The notes: a model not told the origin generated them from the sequence alone. A DNA stretch of 64,000 nt from Agelas oroides (GCA_949130485.1 OX422190.1:8152167-8216166), one strand, 5' to 3'; numbered from the stretch's first letter, positions 35,701-50,700 are shown. Program-made: numbers and translations.

Positions 35701-38700
35701 GACTGAACAGCACAGAGGGACCAATGAGATGGTTGAAAAATAGAGAAGTACTAGTTGCAACAAATGTGACAGAATCTGGTAGTAGAAGAGCTGTTTTGCA
35801 GCTAGATGGTTTAGCATCAAGCCACAGTGGGGTGTACACCTGTGAGATGATGGTGGATGGTGTGATTCTGCAAGCAAGTGCACATGTAACTATCACTGGT
35901 AGGTCCATTAGTGAATTTGGTACACAATTGTACTGACTTGTTCCCAGGCCTTCCCACTGCCCAGGTTGAGTATGCAAGAATAAGGGGGAGGGAGAAGGCA
36001 TACCGTATAGCGCTAAATTTTCGAGGGTCTAAATTTTCACGAATGGTGGTTTTTGATAATTTCGCGACTTCACTGTCTAAACCATGCGCACGCCGCACAC
36101 GTAATGTAGTATGGGTGTGGCATACAAGTAAGTTCTATCTAATACGCACTGTCACACCGTTGTCTGCGCTTGAGCTTGCAGCTGTCAGCAAAGCAATGCC
36201 TACTTCGAAAGTATCTCTTTGGAGAGCGTCCCTTGTGGATTCGGCAGCATGTTGTCCATCGACGCTCTTGTACATGAAAACTGTAGTTTACGTGTACAAA
36301 CTTTTTGTTGAAATAATTTTGCGAACGGTTGAAAATTTGCGAAATTAAAGACCTGCAAAAATTTAGCGCTATACGGTAGTCCATTTTATCACACAAATGA
36401 CATCAATGTCTACTCAGTTCCGACACTAAAATAAACATGCACAGTAAACCTTAGTTGGTATTGTATGAATGGCTGATACTACATTACATGTGGCAGTCCC
36501 AGGTAAAAATTATTTTGTTTAGCTATATTTTGACATAACCACATATGAAGTGCTGTATTTGCTGAACCATCGCTGTGGGCGGGGCTCATACACACTTTGT
36601 AGATGCATCAGTGGGTATGAGCCCCGCCTTTAAATGCATGCATAAGTGTCTGCAAAGTGGTTATGAGCCCCGCCTGAAGTTCAGTGATAGTGTTTCAAAC
36701 ATGGTGATGCAGTGAAATATGAAACATTTGGATTTCTATCCAAGACTGTCACACATACATACACTGTCAACAACATTGTCAATAGATTTATTGTGCATGT
36801 GTTATGTATGTGCATGTTGCGGTCAATGGAATGATATGAATCTATCTGGGAATTGGGGACTGCTACATAATGGAATTGTCTTTGCAAACACCATGCTTAA
36901 CTGTGTGTACTCCCACTACAGTTCCACCGACCATTACTGGTGAGCATGTCCGACCTGATGTAAATGTGAGACGGTTTTTGGATAGTTCTGTCATCCTCTC
37001 CTGTACTGTTTCTGGCAGTCCCGCACCCACTGTACACTGGTACAGGAACGGGCAGGATATTACACATTTAGTGTCCAATGGTATGACTTACACCGTTAGC
37101 GATGGAAACATTAGTAGACTGCTGGGAATATACCAGTGTTTCGCAGTGAACAGTGCTGGTGTGGCATACAACATCTTACGAGTGCTAGAATATGGTGAGT
37201 CAATTGTGTACACTTAATGTTTGATTGTAGTGGTATCATATGTAGGTCAGATTTGGCAGGTGGCTATTGTAGTGTGATCTCATATTTTCTCTATCACTCT
37301 CTATAGCCTTTGCAAACCCACCTGGAAACCTCACATGCACACTGGCTCTCCAAAACACCTTTCTTGGATATACTGGGCCCCGGATCCTCTTAAACTGGGC
37401 TCCTCCAGTGTTGTCACCATTCCTTCCACCATCTTCATATGAAATACAAGTATTCCGCTTTCAAAACAATACATATCCACAAATGTTTGATGAACCACAT
37501 GCAGATCTCAATTTTGAGGATTATCCACAAGGAGTGTACTCATTGCGAGTTCGTGTTGATCGGAGAAATAGACTTGATCCACAGCTTCCACTTTCAACCA
37601 GTTGCAATATTGATACCAGTAGATTTAATTCAGGTAGGAGAATCATTATAGAGTTGTACTTTAGAAGCACATAAAACATTGTGCGGATCTACCAACCAAT
37701 CATTCTGCCATATTTTATGTATGCATTCAGTTATATTATACTGCAAGTCTAAACCACACCCCAAGATGCACACAGAACATGGAAGTTGGTGGTATGCCTT
37801 AGCTATTAAGTTAATAATAATACATAATAGGACTCTGAATTCATGGCCCTAATAACATATTCACATATTTCTCAAGCAAAAACTTACTTCTAGCTCCTCC
37901 CTTGTGGTTATGATGAGAGCTAAAACAGCACTATATACATGCTCTAAAAGCCTTTGTAGCTAAAGCAAAACGACACTAACCTCATGTTCTGTATGCATCG
38001 TTTAATATAACAGTGTACTATTATCTATGGTAAACGTTACTCATAATGTGGGCAATTCAGTGGTGTAGTCACCTTAATTGTGGCCTGCAGTATACTAGTC
38101 TGCATTATAAGAAGACGATAGTATTGTACTGGAGTGATGTGATGCACTTAGGAGGTCACCTCAGTGGCAGTATTGTTGTTGTGTACTTCTGCAGTGGAGA
38201 ACACAGAATGGCCTCTCTCCGTTGTGACATGCCAGGACACAAACATTGCTGTTAGTTGGTTGAATCCAACTTCTCCATTTGACTTCAATTATGTTGAAAA
38301 ACTACATCTCAATGCAACCTGTCTCTATGGAAACAAGACAGACTTGAAGGTACTGACTCATTTGACATTAGTAGACAAGAGTGTGTGTTATAAACAGTGT
38401 GTGCTGTGTGTATGTTAGATCTTTTACACATAATTATACTATGAAGTCATGAACCCATGAGTAGTATGTGCGAAAAAATATCTAACATACTTAGTAGCTA
38501 TCGTCCCTGTCCTCATTAACTGACTAATGAGCTTCCAGACCCTCCATGAGTCTCATCAAAATTAGGGAAGAAAAACCTGTTACCATGGTGATGGCTACTA
38601 AAATAGATTAACAACCTATAGTAGACAATGGTCTGTGTGTGCTATAGGGGTGCAAATAGCATCACCTGGAAGTAAGATCACTTTAACATATATCCCAGAG

Positions 38701-41700
38701 GCAACTATACATTAGGTTTGCATGTTTCTCACACTTGGTAGCATCTGTAATCCAGTGTATTTGATTGCTGTGACAGTACATCAATTGATGATCATGGACA
38801 CATAAACTCTTGCCATACTCATGTGGCCCCACACAATTATTTATTTTTGCATGTAGCAATCTTTTACATTTTCTTTTCCTATGTACATGCACACATGTCA
38901 CATACAGTATTCTATACACATCGTGGACTACGATGATGACAATAAGGCTATTTATCACCTTCGTTCAAACACTTCAGTGCCTAGTGGAGCGGTATGCCTC
39001 TTTGGAGGAGATTTCAGGCACGATGAAGATCCTGTATCCACTTCAAGAATAATCCCTAGCGAACATTGTTCCTTACCTGCCAAGCAAGGTACATATTAAC
39101 TGTTCTTGTTTACTGTGTTAATATGCATGGACATGATATAAGGCTGGCTCAGTAATATGACAAGCTTAATTTTTTTACTATATACAGTGAAGTTATGGTA
39201 TGTCAATTCACTATACCGTAGTTTGGGAAATTTTCGGTGTTGGAATATTTCTTACACTTTGAACGCTCGAAATATTTTCTACAACAAACATTTACAGAAC
39301 GAAAAATTTTACAGTCCGAAAACAACACATGAGGTAGCTAGATAGCTGGAGGTAACGATCAAGAGCAAACAAGCGAGAAGCAATATCGATTCTGAACTAT
39401 TTGAAACCCAAAAATGGTCTTCCCGATCCGAACAGCCTTTATCTTTGCACCTACCTTCACAAGCAATTGCCCGGGCCAATAACTACTGCGTAATGATCGT
39501 GACTGTTGTGGGGTTCTCTCGCACACACCAGCTCTTCTCCAACAGCTGCCTCCCATATTTCCTTATATACATGGTATCCTCAAATACAGCAAGTTCTTTC
39601 GAACTCCTCCATGTTTCACTATCCCAATCTCTAGCCAGTTGAAGGTCCTTCTCACTATATCGTATGTCCATTTGTGCGAATAATTTTCACCACGAAGAAT
39701 TAACACATGAAAATTGTGATGCAAAATATTCTCAAACTACGGTACACACAGATAGTTGTCTACTATAATATAGTATATGGCTGATAAAAATCTGTAGTGG
39801 TAGTTAATGCTACAATGAGGCATTATTATATTACTGTATATATATAATTATATATGTACATATACAGTGCCAAAAAAAAATGGATAGGTCCCCATATACA
39901 GTACTTGAATGTGTATAAACTACACACACTATATATGCAGGACACATGTAGTGTCTTTATCCAGTACATATCTGCATCCCCTTTGAGCTAACAAAAGATT
40001 GTGCACTCTCTTTTTAATCATCTCGGCCTTGAAGTACAACACAGGTAGTAAATGCACAAGCCCCTATCAATTTTAAATTCTATTTCATACAAGATCATTG
40101 TCAGACAATTTGTTACGTGATTGTATTGCAATTTCCATCAAGTTTGGCCAGCTGAACTCGCCTACGTATGTAAATTCACTAAATGAGACCCTAATCACAT
40201 CTCTTTACTGATGCAGGCCTCAACAAGACTGTACAATTGGGTCTCTCCTGTCAAAGATCTGTGGCTACTATATCATGGTTCACTTCTCGTAGCAAATGCT
40301 ACCAAGTACAAAATCTCACCCTCCAAGGAAAGTGCCTTGATCGTGTTTGGCCATGGACTGAGTTTCAAGTAAGTGTATACACATTAAGTTCTTACATACA
40401 TCCACTTAGCGTGTTTCTCTTCCATTGGAGACAGTATATAGCACATGCCTGGGGAACTTGGCTCTGGGCCCGGGCAACCGAGTCCAGATTGCACGCGCCT
40501 CCTGCCGAGGTGCAGTCTACAACCGAGCAATAACGAGTTGCACAGGCTGTAAATGAAATTGATAATAATGTTAAACTTTGACATAACGCTCCTAGTGGCA
40601 CCCTTGTTAACCAAACTCGACAAACCTTCTGCACTACAAGTGCAAAAATATGGTCTGGGGCAGTAAGTAACTCTCCGCTATGTCCTGGAGTCCTCGCAAT
40701 TAAGCCACGCTGAAGGGGCATGGCCTGCACGAATCACTGTGCCCGGGCAACTTCGAGATCCTGGTTATACCACTGTTGGAGAAATGCTTTCAGTTGAGCT
40801 CTAACAGAGATCTGAAGACACATATTGAGTGGCTGCCACATGTGAGGCTAGCATTCAGCACCACCTGTGCAGGGTAGCCTCATTCCCAGGCCCCACCCAG
40901 GTTTCTGTCAGCAACCCTTTCCTTTATTTTTTTCGTTGACGTGTGGGGAGAGTCTGAGCTATGTGCAGGGTATATAAAGGATTGTGAGGGTAGGTGATTG
41001 CCTGGTAGTTGTCACTCAGCACTGGCAGCTCAAGCCAAGGCAATTCCCAGTGACTGCACTCTTCTCTTCAAGATTAACCTCATATTTCTGTATTGTGTAA
41101 GTTATCCCAGCCAATAAACCAACCACAATGTGTTTTAATGAGTGGTATGCTCACAATCAGATATGTAGTAGCTTCCTTCATGCAGATAGACACTTTGACT
41201 ACATCTTCTTCCAACATTGTACAATTAATGTGCAAAAACTACTATGTATACGTATAAATAATCTAGTTCTCAACTGTTGTATGGATATTGAAGGAGGCTA
41301 GCAATAAATGTGAGAGAATGAAACTCAACAAGAGTTAGTATACGTACATGTACTCTTCTACTGACATGGTTCTAACTCATTCTCTCTTTCTTGACAGTAT
41401 TCTGTCCTCAATACCACTGACCCGGCTGGTATCATAACAGTGGATGAAATCCCAAATGGTGGTATATGCACTTTCTACGGTTATTACCAGGACAGTGATG
41501 GAGAGACGAGGACAATAGACCCTGTCCAGTGTGTCATAGGACAAGATGTAGACTGTAAGTGCAGTAGTTGTTACAAGTTGGCTAAAATACACACAGTTCA
41601 CACACATGCACGCACACACACACACGTTCACAGCAGTAGCTACATTTGAACCTTTCACATCATACCAATGCTTTTCTCCCCTCTCTCATGCATCCAGCTG

Positions 41701-44700
41701 TATACAGTTTAATGCAAGATGCTGCGAATTACACATACAATGTCAGTGATTGCACTCCACCAATGCCAGAGCCATCAACAGAGTTACCAAGTGAGCAAAC
41801 AGCATTGTTATCCAAAAGTAATGATCTCACAAGCAACTGCCAACAGTGTAGTATGTACCATGTATAACTTGATGTAAGCTTTAGAGAGAGAGAAAGAAAA
41901 ATCTACAGGGATCCAGCTGGGAATCGAACCCGGGACCTTCTGAATACTAGTCAGACGCTCTTACCACTGAGCCACTGGACCCACAGCAGAGGAGCGGAAG
42001 CAAATCTGCATATAACAGCCATGCTAGAGGCCTCAGCTGAATCCTTTCCCTCTCTCACCGTTGGATACACTGCCTAGAGGGATAATTGAGCTGGAGGCTG
42101 GGGTGGTGGATGGTGAGAGTATCTGCTCAGGCAAGGTGCCTGTACAGTCAATCCACCCCAGGCCCGCAGCCCCATCCGCCGGGGATCTCCATTTATAAGA
42201 CTAGGATCCCTGTGGATTTTTCTTTCTCTCTCTCTAAAGCTTACATCATGTACCATCATGTACCATGTAAGTGATTTGTGTGCACCTATGAACCACACTT
42301 ATAGTGCAAAGTGCCCTGCTAGTATGCTATTACATACAAAAAAAAGTAGAAAACCACACTCATGGAAGCCACTATGAATCAAAGTGACCACCATGTTTAT
42401 ATACAGTTGTGTGGTTATGGCATGAGAGGTAGTGAGCATCTGCATGAAGCCTGAAAACGGCATATAGCTATTCTCAAACGTTTACTTGTGTTGAAATCAA
42501 GTCATGTGCAATATATATCATACAAACTTGGAGAGTAGATAATAGCAAATTGTGTACATAGGACTCAACAGTTTAACACAATGAAAGGAGCCAGTTTATG
42601 ATTATGGTATGTGTCTTTAAACATGGAACCATCATTCAGAACATTTTTGCATGTATGCATTTGCTTCACTGCAAATTAGAAGGCTTCTTCGGAGAATTAA
42701 GAGAGAAATTTTTTTTTGTGAAGCAGAATGGCTTTTTCCATAGTCCTGAATGGCTTTTCTGAATGACTACCACATTTATTCCCATGTACTTCTTTGCCTT
42801 TTTAAAGTTTTACTTCAGTTTCCTGAGGTTTGTATATAATACCTAGTCTCGTCTCCAGACCCCACCCTCTCACGAGGAGAAACGGCCCAAGAAATTCAAC
42901 TTCATTCACCAGATCGTCTCGACGAGACTATATAATGCCTTCCAAAGCTTCGTTTATGCATTCCAGAGCTGTGTTTGGTCCATTTGCCGTGCAGTGACAG
43001 AATTGGTTTCCAAAATGCAGGGTCATTTTAAAAGACACGTACCATATGAATTTAGTAGCAATTTAGAGCATTACACACTTGTCCTTGTTTAGACTATCTT
43101 GCCTCATGCTGCAAAACATGTAAAAACTTGTCCTCCTCCTACACAGCTACCATTCCAGCACCCACCAGTGACGGCTCGTTCATAGCTCCCCTCACCACCG
43201 TTTATCCTCCCTCCCCGTCAATCCTTTCCACACCAGGTACCTCCTCCCCCACTCAGCCTGGAGGCATCAAAGGTAACAAAATTTACTGCCATTGTTTTAT
43301 ATTTTGTGTGTATTTGATCCCTACAGGCAGAAAATGTACGTGTACATGTGTATAGAAAAAGATGGCTGGGGCATGTTTTGAATCTTAAAGGAGTCTGATT
43401 CTTCACATATACCGGATATACATAAAATACACAATTTTACTTCTACACTGCTTCATCACACAACACTTCAACTTCATGCAAAACTGTCAAGGAAATAATT
43501 GACATCACATTTATTCTCAGCTGTTTGAAATGACAATACATATTGTACCGGCGTATATAGTTGCATTAGACTTTTAGATGAGCTTTTGATCATAATTGTA
43601 GTGGCTTGTAAGATTCTGAAATCTATCATTTTTGGCACAGCTGTTAGGATAGCAGTGTCCAACACTGCACTGCATTAATAAACCTGCGTTCAATATGTTA
43701 CAATAGTATGTAGCTATGCATAAAGCTACCTCATCACAGGAGACTTTAGAGCCTGCATTATTGAAATCATCAAAGTATCATTTACAGCATTACACTTCAC
43801 GATGTATTGAACAAAAAAATTAGAAAGTACAGCTATATAGTACGTGTTTGGTACAGAGTAAATAAAATTTACAATAAAAGTGCTGCGTTTGGGCACTAGA
43901 AAATTTAAGCAATGAAACAACAATAACAATAATAACAACAATACCAACAATATAAAGACAATAATAACAATAACAACAACAAAAACAACAATATCAATAA
44001 CGATACCAACAATAAAGACAATAATAACAACAACAAAAACAATAATAATGACAATAATAACAACAATACTAACAATAGTAATAACAACAGTAACAACAAC
44101 AACTGATAACAAAAACAACATGATGTAGCATGTACACTGTATAACTTTCTTGGTTTGTTTTGATAATATAAGCCACCTCATAGATTAGGTGTTATGAAAG
44201 GTGGATTGGTATGAGATTATAGTAATTTGTCATAAATTCAACCTCTCTAGGAAATATCACACGGTGTCCACTACTTGTAAATACCATTACCTCATTTGAG
44301 CTGCATGAGGTTGGAACATGATAAGCTTCTTTGTAAACATACACAGGCCTGTGGCCACTCTCATAAGCACTACGTATAATTGTGATTGCGGGTTCGTAAT
44401 CCCATATACGAGGAAATAGACTTATGTTGCTCCAAATATCCACATAGTCACAGTGAACTCTCAAGTCACAACTATCATCTTATGATCACACTCATCATAG
44501 TTACCCAATCATTGTGCACAATTGCTCTGAACAACTGTTTGGATCTTTCTAGTATACTATACAGTGGCTTGTGATTAAATTTAAGTAAGCGGTAGTCCTG
44601 AGGTTGATTGTCATGTATTTCACCATGTTTGAAACACTGTGTGCCAATGAACTTCTGCTAAGGATGGGACTCATACACTTGTGTGCTCGTATAAGCATCA

Positions 44701-47700
44701 GATATTTACGTATCTAAGAAGTGCTATGAGTCCCATGTTTAGTGGACATTCAGTGATATACATAGCTCTTTGAGCATGTGTATAATATGCAACAGATGTA
44801 GCCTCATTCCCAGGCCTTCCCACTGTCCAGTGTTTGATTGCTTGCAGTGTGCAAAAATGGAGGGGGAAGGCCTGGTACCATGATTGACGTCAATGCCTAC
44901 CTAGGTTGACAGAAGTGGGGAGGAGCCCTCAAATGAAAGAGTGTGTTTGAAGCTTTTTCTTGCAGCATCAATCCGTGTGTTGGAGTTCCAAACATTTGTG
45001 AAAGCAAAAAAGTTGCCGCTCGTTATACAGGACAGAGAACGCATGTATGAAACACACTCTTTTGTTTGGGCGCCCCCCCCCCCCCCCCCCCCTCTCTCTA
45101 CCTAAGTAGACGTTGACATCACTCACGTGATGATTACTCCCAGGCCTTCCCCCTCTGATTTTGCATACTGCAAGCAATAAAAAACTGGACAGGGGGAAGG
45201 CCTGGGAACGAAGCTACATGAGATGGTTTCTATTAGGAGCTGCCATATATTGTAACTTGACAAACTTATAAGGTGTGACATTTATCTTAATGTATCAAAC
45301 ACTAACTCTCTATCCATGCAGGTTACTGGTGGGCTGTGCTAGGTGCCGTAGGTGTGGTGGCAGTTTTCGTGTTTATTGTGACAATGCTTCTGCTTGCAAT
45401 TGTATACCACAACAGAAGACTGATCCATAAAGAAGAGGTATGGGTCATTCCATGTCAAATCAACACAAAAAAATCCTTACCCTCACCAATTTGAACGAAA
45501 CTTGGTTTTTACACAGTGTCTGTTGAGATATTAACCCACAGTGAATTTCAGCGTTCTGCAATGTATGGCTTCAGAGTTAGAACCAGACGAAAAATTGATT
45601 TTTCGGAAATTTTCAGCTTCCCTATTGTTACTAAATCAACCATAACTTTGAGTGAGATTAAGGTTATGACCTACAATTTACATCACTTGTAGCTCACAAA
45701 ATTTCCTTTCGTTTGATATAATTAACAAGTATATCCCATAAAGTTTGGGTCAAAGATCGTCATTAGTGCACTTTGACCTTTGCTATCTCAAAAACGAATA
45801 TTTTAATTCTGATTAATTTTTTTCCAAATGTTGTTTGGGTCCTTCTCTCCAAGTGGTATTAAAATGGTTTTGGGACTGACATGGGATTGGGAGATATGTG
45901 ACAGAATGTAATGGCAGTTAGGGGAGATGTATTGTAAAGCATTCCTATACTTACCTGATGGTGGTTCATTTTGATTGGTATGGTGGTGGATACCTTTGCA
46001 AACATGACACGACAAAATATCCATGATTCCATGGTTGATATGTGATGTCCAAGTAGTGGTTGCCATGGTTACTAGGTCAGTTATCTCCTCTAGTGAGCAG
46101 TTTAGTGTTGTGTGGAGAAAGGTGAACAGGGAATAATCTAACACCAGACATGTCTCAAACACCATATCAGATGTGTGACCGCACCAACAAAATCAATTTT
46201 ATATATAATATTTCATCATGATTCAATTCGTCACAATTTCATGGGTGTAAGTGGTGGTGTAGTCTTGATACCAGGCCTGTGTTGCCTTAAGTTTCTATTT
46301 GCTTGCAATACACAATTACGAAGGGTTAGTCATGTGCTTTGAAATCAGGTGGATAGAGGGTAAACACGCACAGGGTAGTGCCTGACCATAATATTTCATG
46401 CCTAGCGGTAAGCAGTATTCATCCTGCTTTGCAAATGCTCCAGCTTCCAATGAACATGAGAGGAAAGGGCCTCGAGATCCTCACCCCCGCTCTCCCTGCC
46501 CCCTCCCCCCCAACTGTGTGTCTACCCTCTGTCTACCTGCTGCCATGCATGTGGTCAGATCTTCCAGACCTTCCCCCTCTGTATCACATTTTTGTATACT
46601 ACATAGTTATGATGAAAGACTTGTGGGAACATGTGCACTTACTTCACAAGAGTGGTTGCTGTTGACAACAAAGTCCACTTCTCAAAGAATTCAAGCATAA
46701 ACAGCAAGCAAACAGCCAGCCTTTCTAGTAATGTGAGAAGAATTAACTTCACATCGCAGCTAGTGCAGGCATCATTTCCATGCAGGTGCTACGTACTTTG
46801 CCAAGCTTTAACTCACACTTGGTGCAAGTTTCAACTCAGACTCGGTGTTCGTGCAATTCAGCAAGGATTGCCTTCTGATATAGCTTTCTATCACCAGTAT
46901 TGCAATTTCCTAAGGTTCATGACATTATCACTCAGTAAGCTACCTCCAAATCCACCAGGCTGAATCTTATTTAAAATCACCGTAGCTATGAATCAGCTAA
47001 ATTTTATCCTCTCAAAATTTCCAGCCCTATTGCATTACTGAAATGCAAACATTGTGGGGAGAGCAGCCTCGCTCCCCGCCCACGCACGAGCCTGGGAACG
47101 AGGCTAGTTGTAACCAAAAAAAAAGAATGCTCATCATTTCCACATGTTGAACAGCACTGAACTGCTCACTAGAGGAGACAACTGACCTAGTAACCATGGC
47201 AACCACTACTTGGACATTACATACCAACCATGGAATCATGGATATTTTGTCGTGTCATGTTTGCAAAGGTATCCACCACCATACCAATCAAAATGAACCA
47301 CCATCAGGTAAGTATAGGAATGCTTTACATCTCCCCTAACTGCCATTACATTCTGTCACATATCTCCCAATCCCATGTCAGTCCCAAAACCATTTTAATA
47401 CCACTTGGAGAGAAGGACCCAAACAACATTTGGAAAAAAATTAATCAGAATTAAAATATTCGTTTTTGAGATAGCAAAGGTCAAAGTGCACTAATAATGA
47501 CCTTTGACCTGAACTTTATGGGATATACTTGTTAATTATATCAAACGAAAGGAAATTTTATGAGCTACAAGTGATGTAAATTGTAGGTCATAAAGTTAAT
47601 CTCACTCAAAGCTATGGTTGATTTAGTAACAATAGGGAAGCTAAAAATTTCCGAAAAATCAATTTTTCGTCTGGTTCTAATTCTGAAGCCATACATTGCA

Positions 47701-50700
47701 GAACGCTGAAATTCACTGTGGGTTAATATCTCAACAGACACTGTGTAAAAACCAAGTTTCGTTCAAATCAGTGAGGGTAAGGATTTTTTTGTGTTGATTT
47801 GACATGGAATGACCCGTATGTGAATTAAGTATGGTAGCAGTGTGTATAGAAATACTAGTAAGATGATTCATGCATCATTGTGGGGTGAGCCTGAGCGAGC
47901 AATGCACAATTTGCTGATTTAATGGCACACAAACTGTGCACTGCTAGTAACAACAGGATTTGTCACTGTCTGCTTTTCCACAAGCGTGGTAAGCAAAACT
48001 TCATGTAGTCAAGCAGTATAGCCAGTTATCACCAGATATGGATGATACATGCTGACTAATTCCAGCCATTTCTCCGGTCAAGGAAGCTACTAAGGCTACA
48101 CACATGCTTGGACTAAGCTTCAACCTGAAGTTATGAGCTGAATCTCTGGCGCTTATGAGTGTCGATTATGCAAGGCCCAACTACTGTGCGTAATTTGTAC
48201 CGTCTGTGAGCAGCCTGCCCTTGTCTGTCGTGGTCCACAGTTGCCATGCGTGCGTTAACTTGAGTCGTCTCGCTCTGAGTTTCTTTCACGCTGACGCTGC
48301 GCTCTGGCAGTAGCCCTTCACCGACAGCAGGCTGGCACGCGCATGCGCACGGGACTATCTTCGTGAAATATTTAAATGCGCTCATTTAAAATTTACGGTA
48401 TATGGCCGCAAGCAAGCAAACAAGCAAACAAGCATACACACGCACTTCCGCAATGCAGTGCCGCTGGTGTGGGGCTCGCTCAGGCTCGCTCCAATTATTG
48501 TGCAGTACACGTACGTCCATCCTATTATGTATTGACGAGGCTTGCTGGGGTTCAGTGAATTGCTACCACAGTAGTATATAGCATCATTGTAAAGATGTAA
48601 GGGAAATGTTCATGTGGCAGGATTTTTGCAATCAAACACCAAGTTGCTTCTTACATAGCATAATTTTAAAGATGCATACCATAAGTAGACATACCCTTTC
48701 ACTTTGTGTGACAAACTGTAACTGCTATTGTATGTTTCTCAGGAGGAAAGATTAAGAATGGCACAGCTTGTGAGAGAACACTGCGAAGAGGTATGTAGGA
48801 GTAGGACATGAATTCAATTATTTATATCATGGAACGGGAAGTGATTTTGCATGGTGGTACATAACTCTTTGTGATTTTTGGATACGAAGATTAATAATTG
48901 TGGTTCGGGTGTACCTCAATAGAAAGGATACCAGTAAAACTACATGCATAAGTAGAGATAGTAAGCACCGGTGCCTATTTTCAAAATTAGCAGCCACATT
49001 CATGGGGTGCTAATAAACACATGCAATTTCTGGTAGTGTACAGTTGTGCGGGAACAAATGAGCTGCAATATATCGTCGGCTTTGAGGCTCTCTTCATGCT
49101 ACTTTTGTCCCATGTTTGTAGCTGTTTGAGAGCCAGGAGTAGCCTCGTTCCCAGGCTCTCCCCTCGCCCCGACAAAAATAAAAACCAAGGGGGAGAGCCT
49201 GGGACCGATTCGCACATGATATCGCGGTACGACAACGTCACAGCAATAATTACAAAAGTCGTGACGCAATTATGCTGCCACGTGATTGGCTGACTCGAAC
49301 AGCTACGAAATACTACTGAAACAAGTGAGCTGTGACTGCGTCGGTGAGACCTCGGCACGGGTCAAACAGCAGCGACGGCGGAGAAGTACCCCAGTACGTA
49401 GGAAAAACTTTGCCTATTTACTGTTACCATGTTCCGCTTTAAAAAAATTGCTACGAGGCTATGAAGAAAGACTTTAGTTGGCTAGCGCTACACTCTGGCG
49501 TACAAAATAAACTCACAACCACATTTCAAAGCTCCAACATAGCTACACACCAATAAACGAGCTGTAGTAACAAACTCCTGAGCTGAGAGTACTTCGCGGC
49601 TCCTTCGCGGTCTTCACGTGAGTGACGTTTCAGGTTATTTAATGGTTAGTGCAAAGTCGTTGGCTCTCCCCCTCGGTTTTTATTTTCGTCGGGGCAAGGG
49701 GAGAGCCTGGGAACGAGGCTAAGCCAGGAGTACAGTCTACGTTCAAAAAGCCAATTCAGCAAATTCACTTCCGTTCGCACGGCAATGAGTGTTTTCATAT
49801 GGGGTGCCTGTTTTTGTATGAGTACTTATAAACGCGATGTGGTTTGTTGTAATCGAAATGGGTACTTATACTTATGGGGTACTTATTTTCTATGGGTGCC
49901 TATTATCCTGATTTTATATGTGCAGCCACTTATAAACATTTTGTGGTACTCAAAAGCTCCTAATATATGATAGCATACAACAACGGCGGCGGAAGACATT
50001 TGAGATTGGGGGGGCGAACGATTTGCGTGTGTGCGTCAGCATGCACACGCTAGGGGGGGTCTGGGGTTATGCTCCCCCAGGAAAATTTTGCAAATTAGAT
50101 GCTCTGAGATTGCTTCTGAGGCCACTTTTGGCCCAAACCGGCACTACAGTTATCACGTCTTTGCATGTATGACTCTAATTCGTATAGACGTCCACATGCC
50201 ATGCAGTGGCAGTTGCTGAAGAGTCCAAAGTTCTGAGTTTCCAGTGCTGAGTACTATATAGGCCTACTGAGCTTGGGGCTGGGCCACAACGTAGCGAGAC
50301 TCGACACTCGTGCGCCGGGATCTCTGCGACACGCTGCGAGACTCGAGACAATGATTACGCTATCTAGCTGCAGTGGTGTCAATTTGTGAGTATACGGTAT
50401 CTAATAAAGGGGGCTTGCCGTGTCACTGTCATGACTGTGGGCGATTCCCCCATGCCTTATATTTTGTGGGGGCAACTGCCCCCACTGCCCCCCCCCCCCC
50501 CCCCCCCCTCCCCCGGTTCCGCCGCCTATGTACAATACATGTGTACCAATGAATACTATGTTCAATTTGGTGATGGGAACAGTGTGACATTTTAGTCAAG
50601 GGAACGACAACATACTAATAGCGGCAACACCTCGAGTTTCTGTCCTTGTTAATTCTTGTCACATGTTTATAGTTTTGAAGAATACAGTTGGCAATCAATT

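Noticed and set aside
43726..44181. 151-codon minus-strand hydrophobic protein
   Set aside because: It reads through an AAC/AAT trinucleotide repeat, which gives Val/Ile/Leu runs by composition only.
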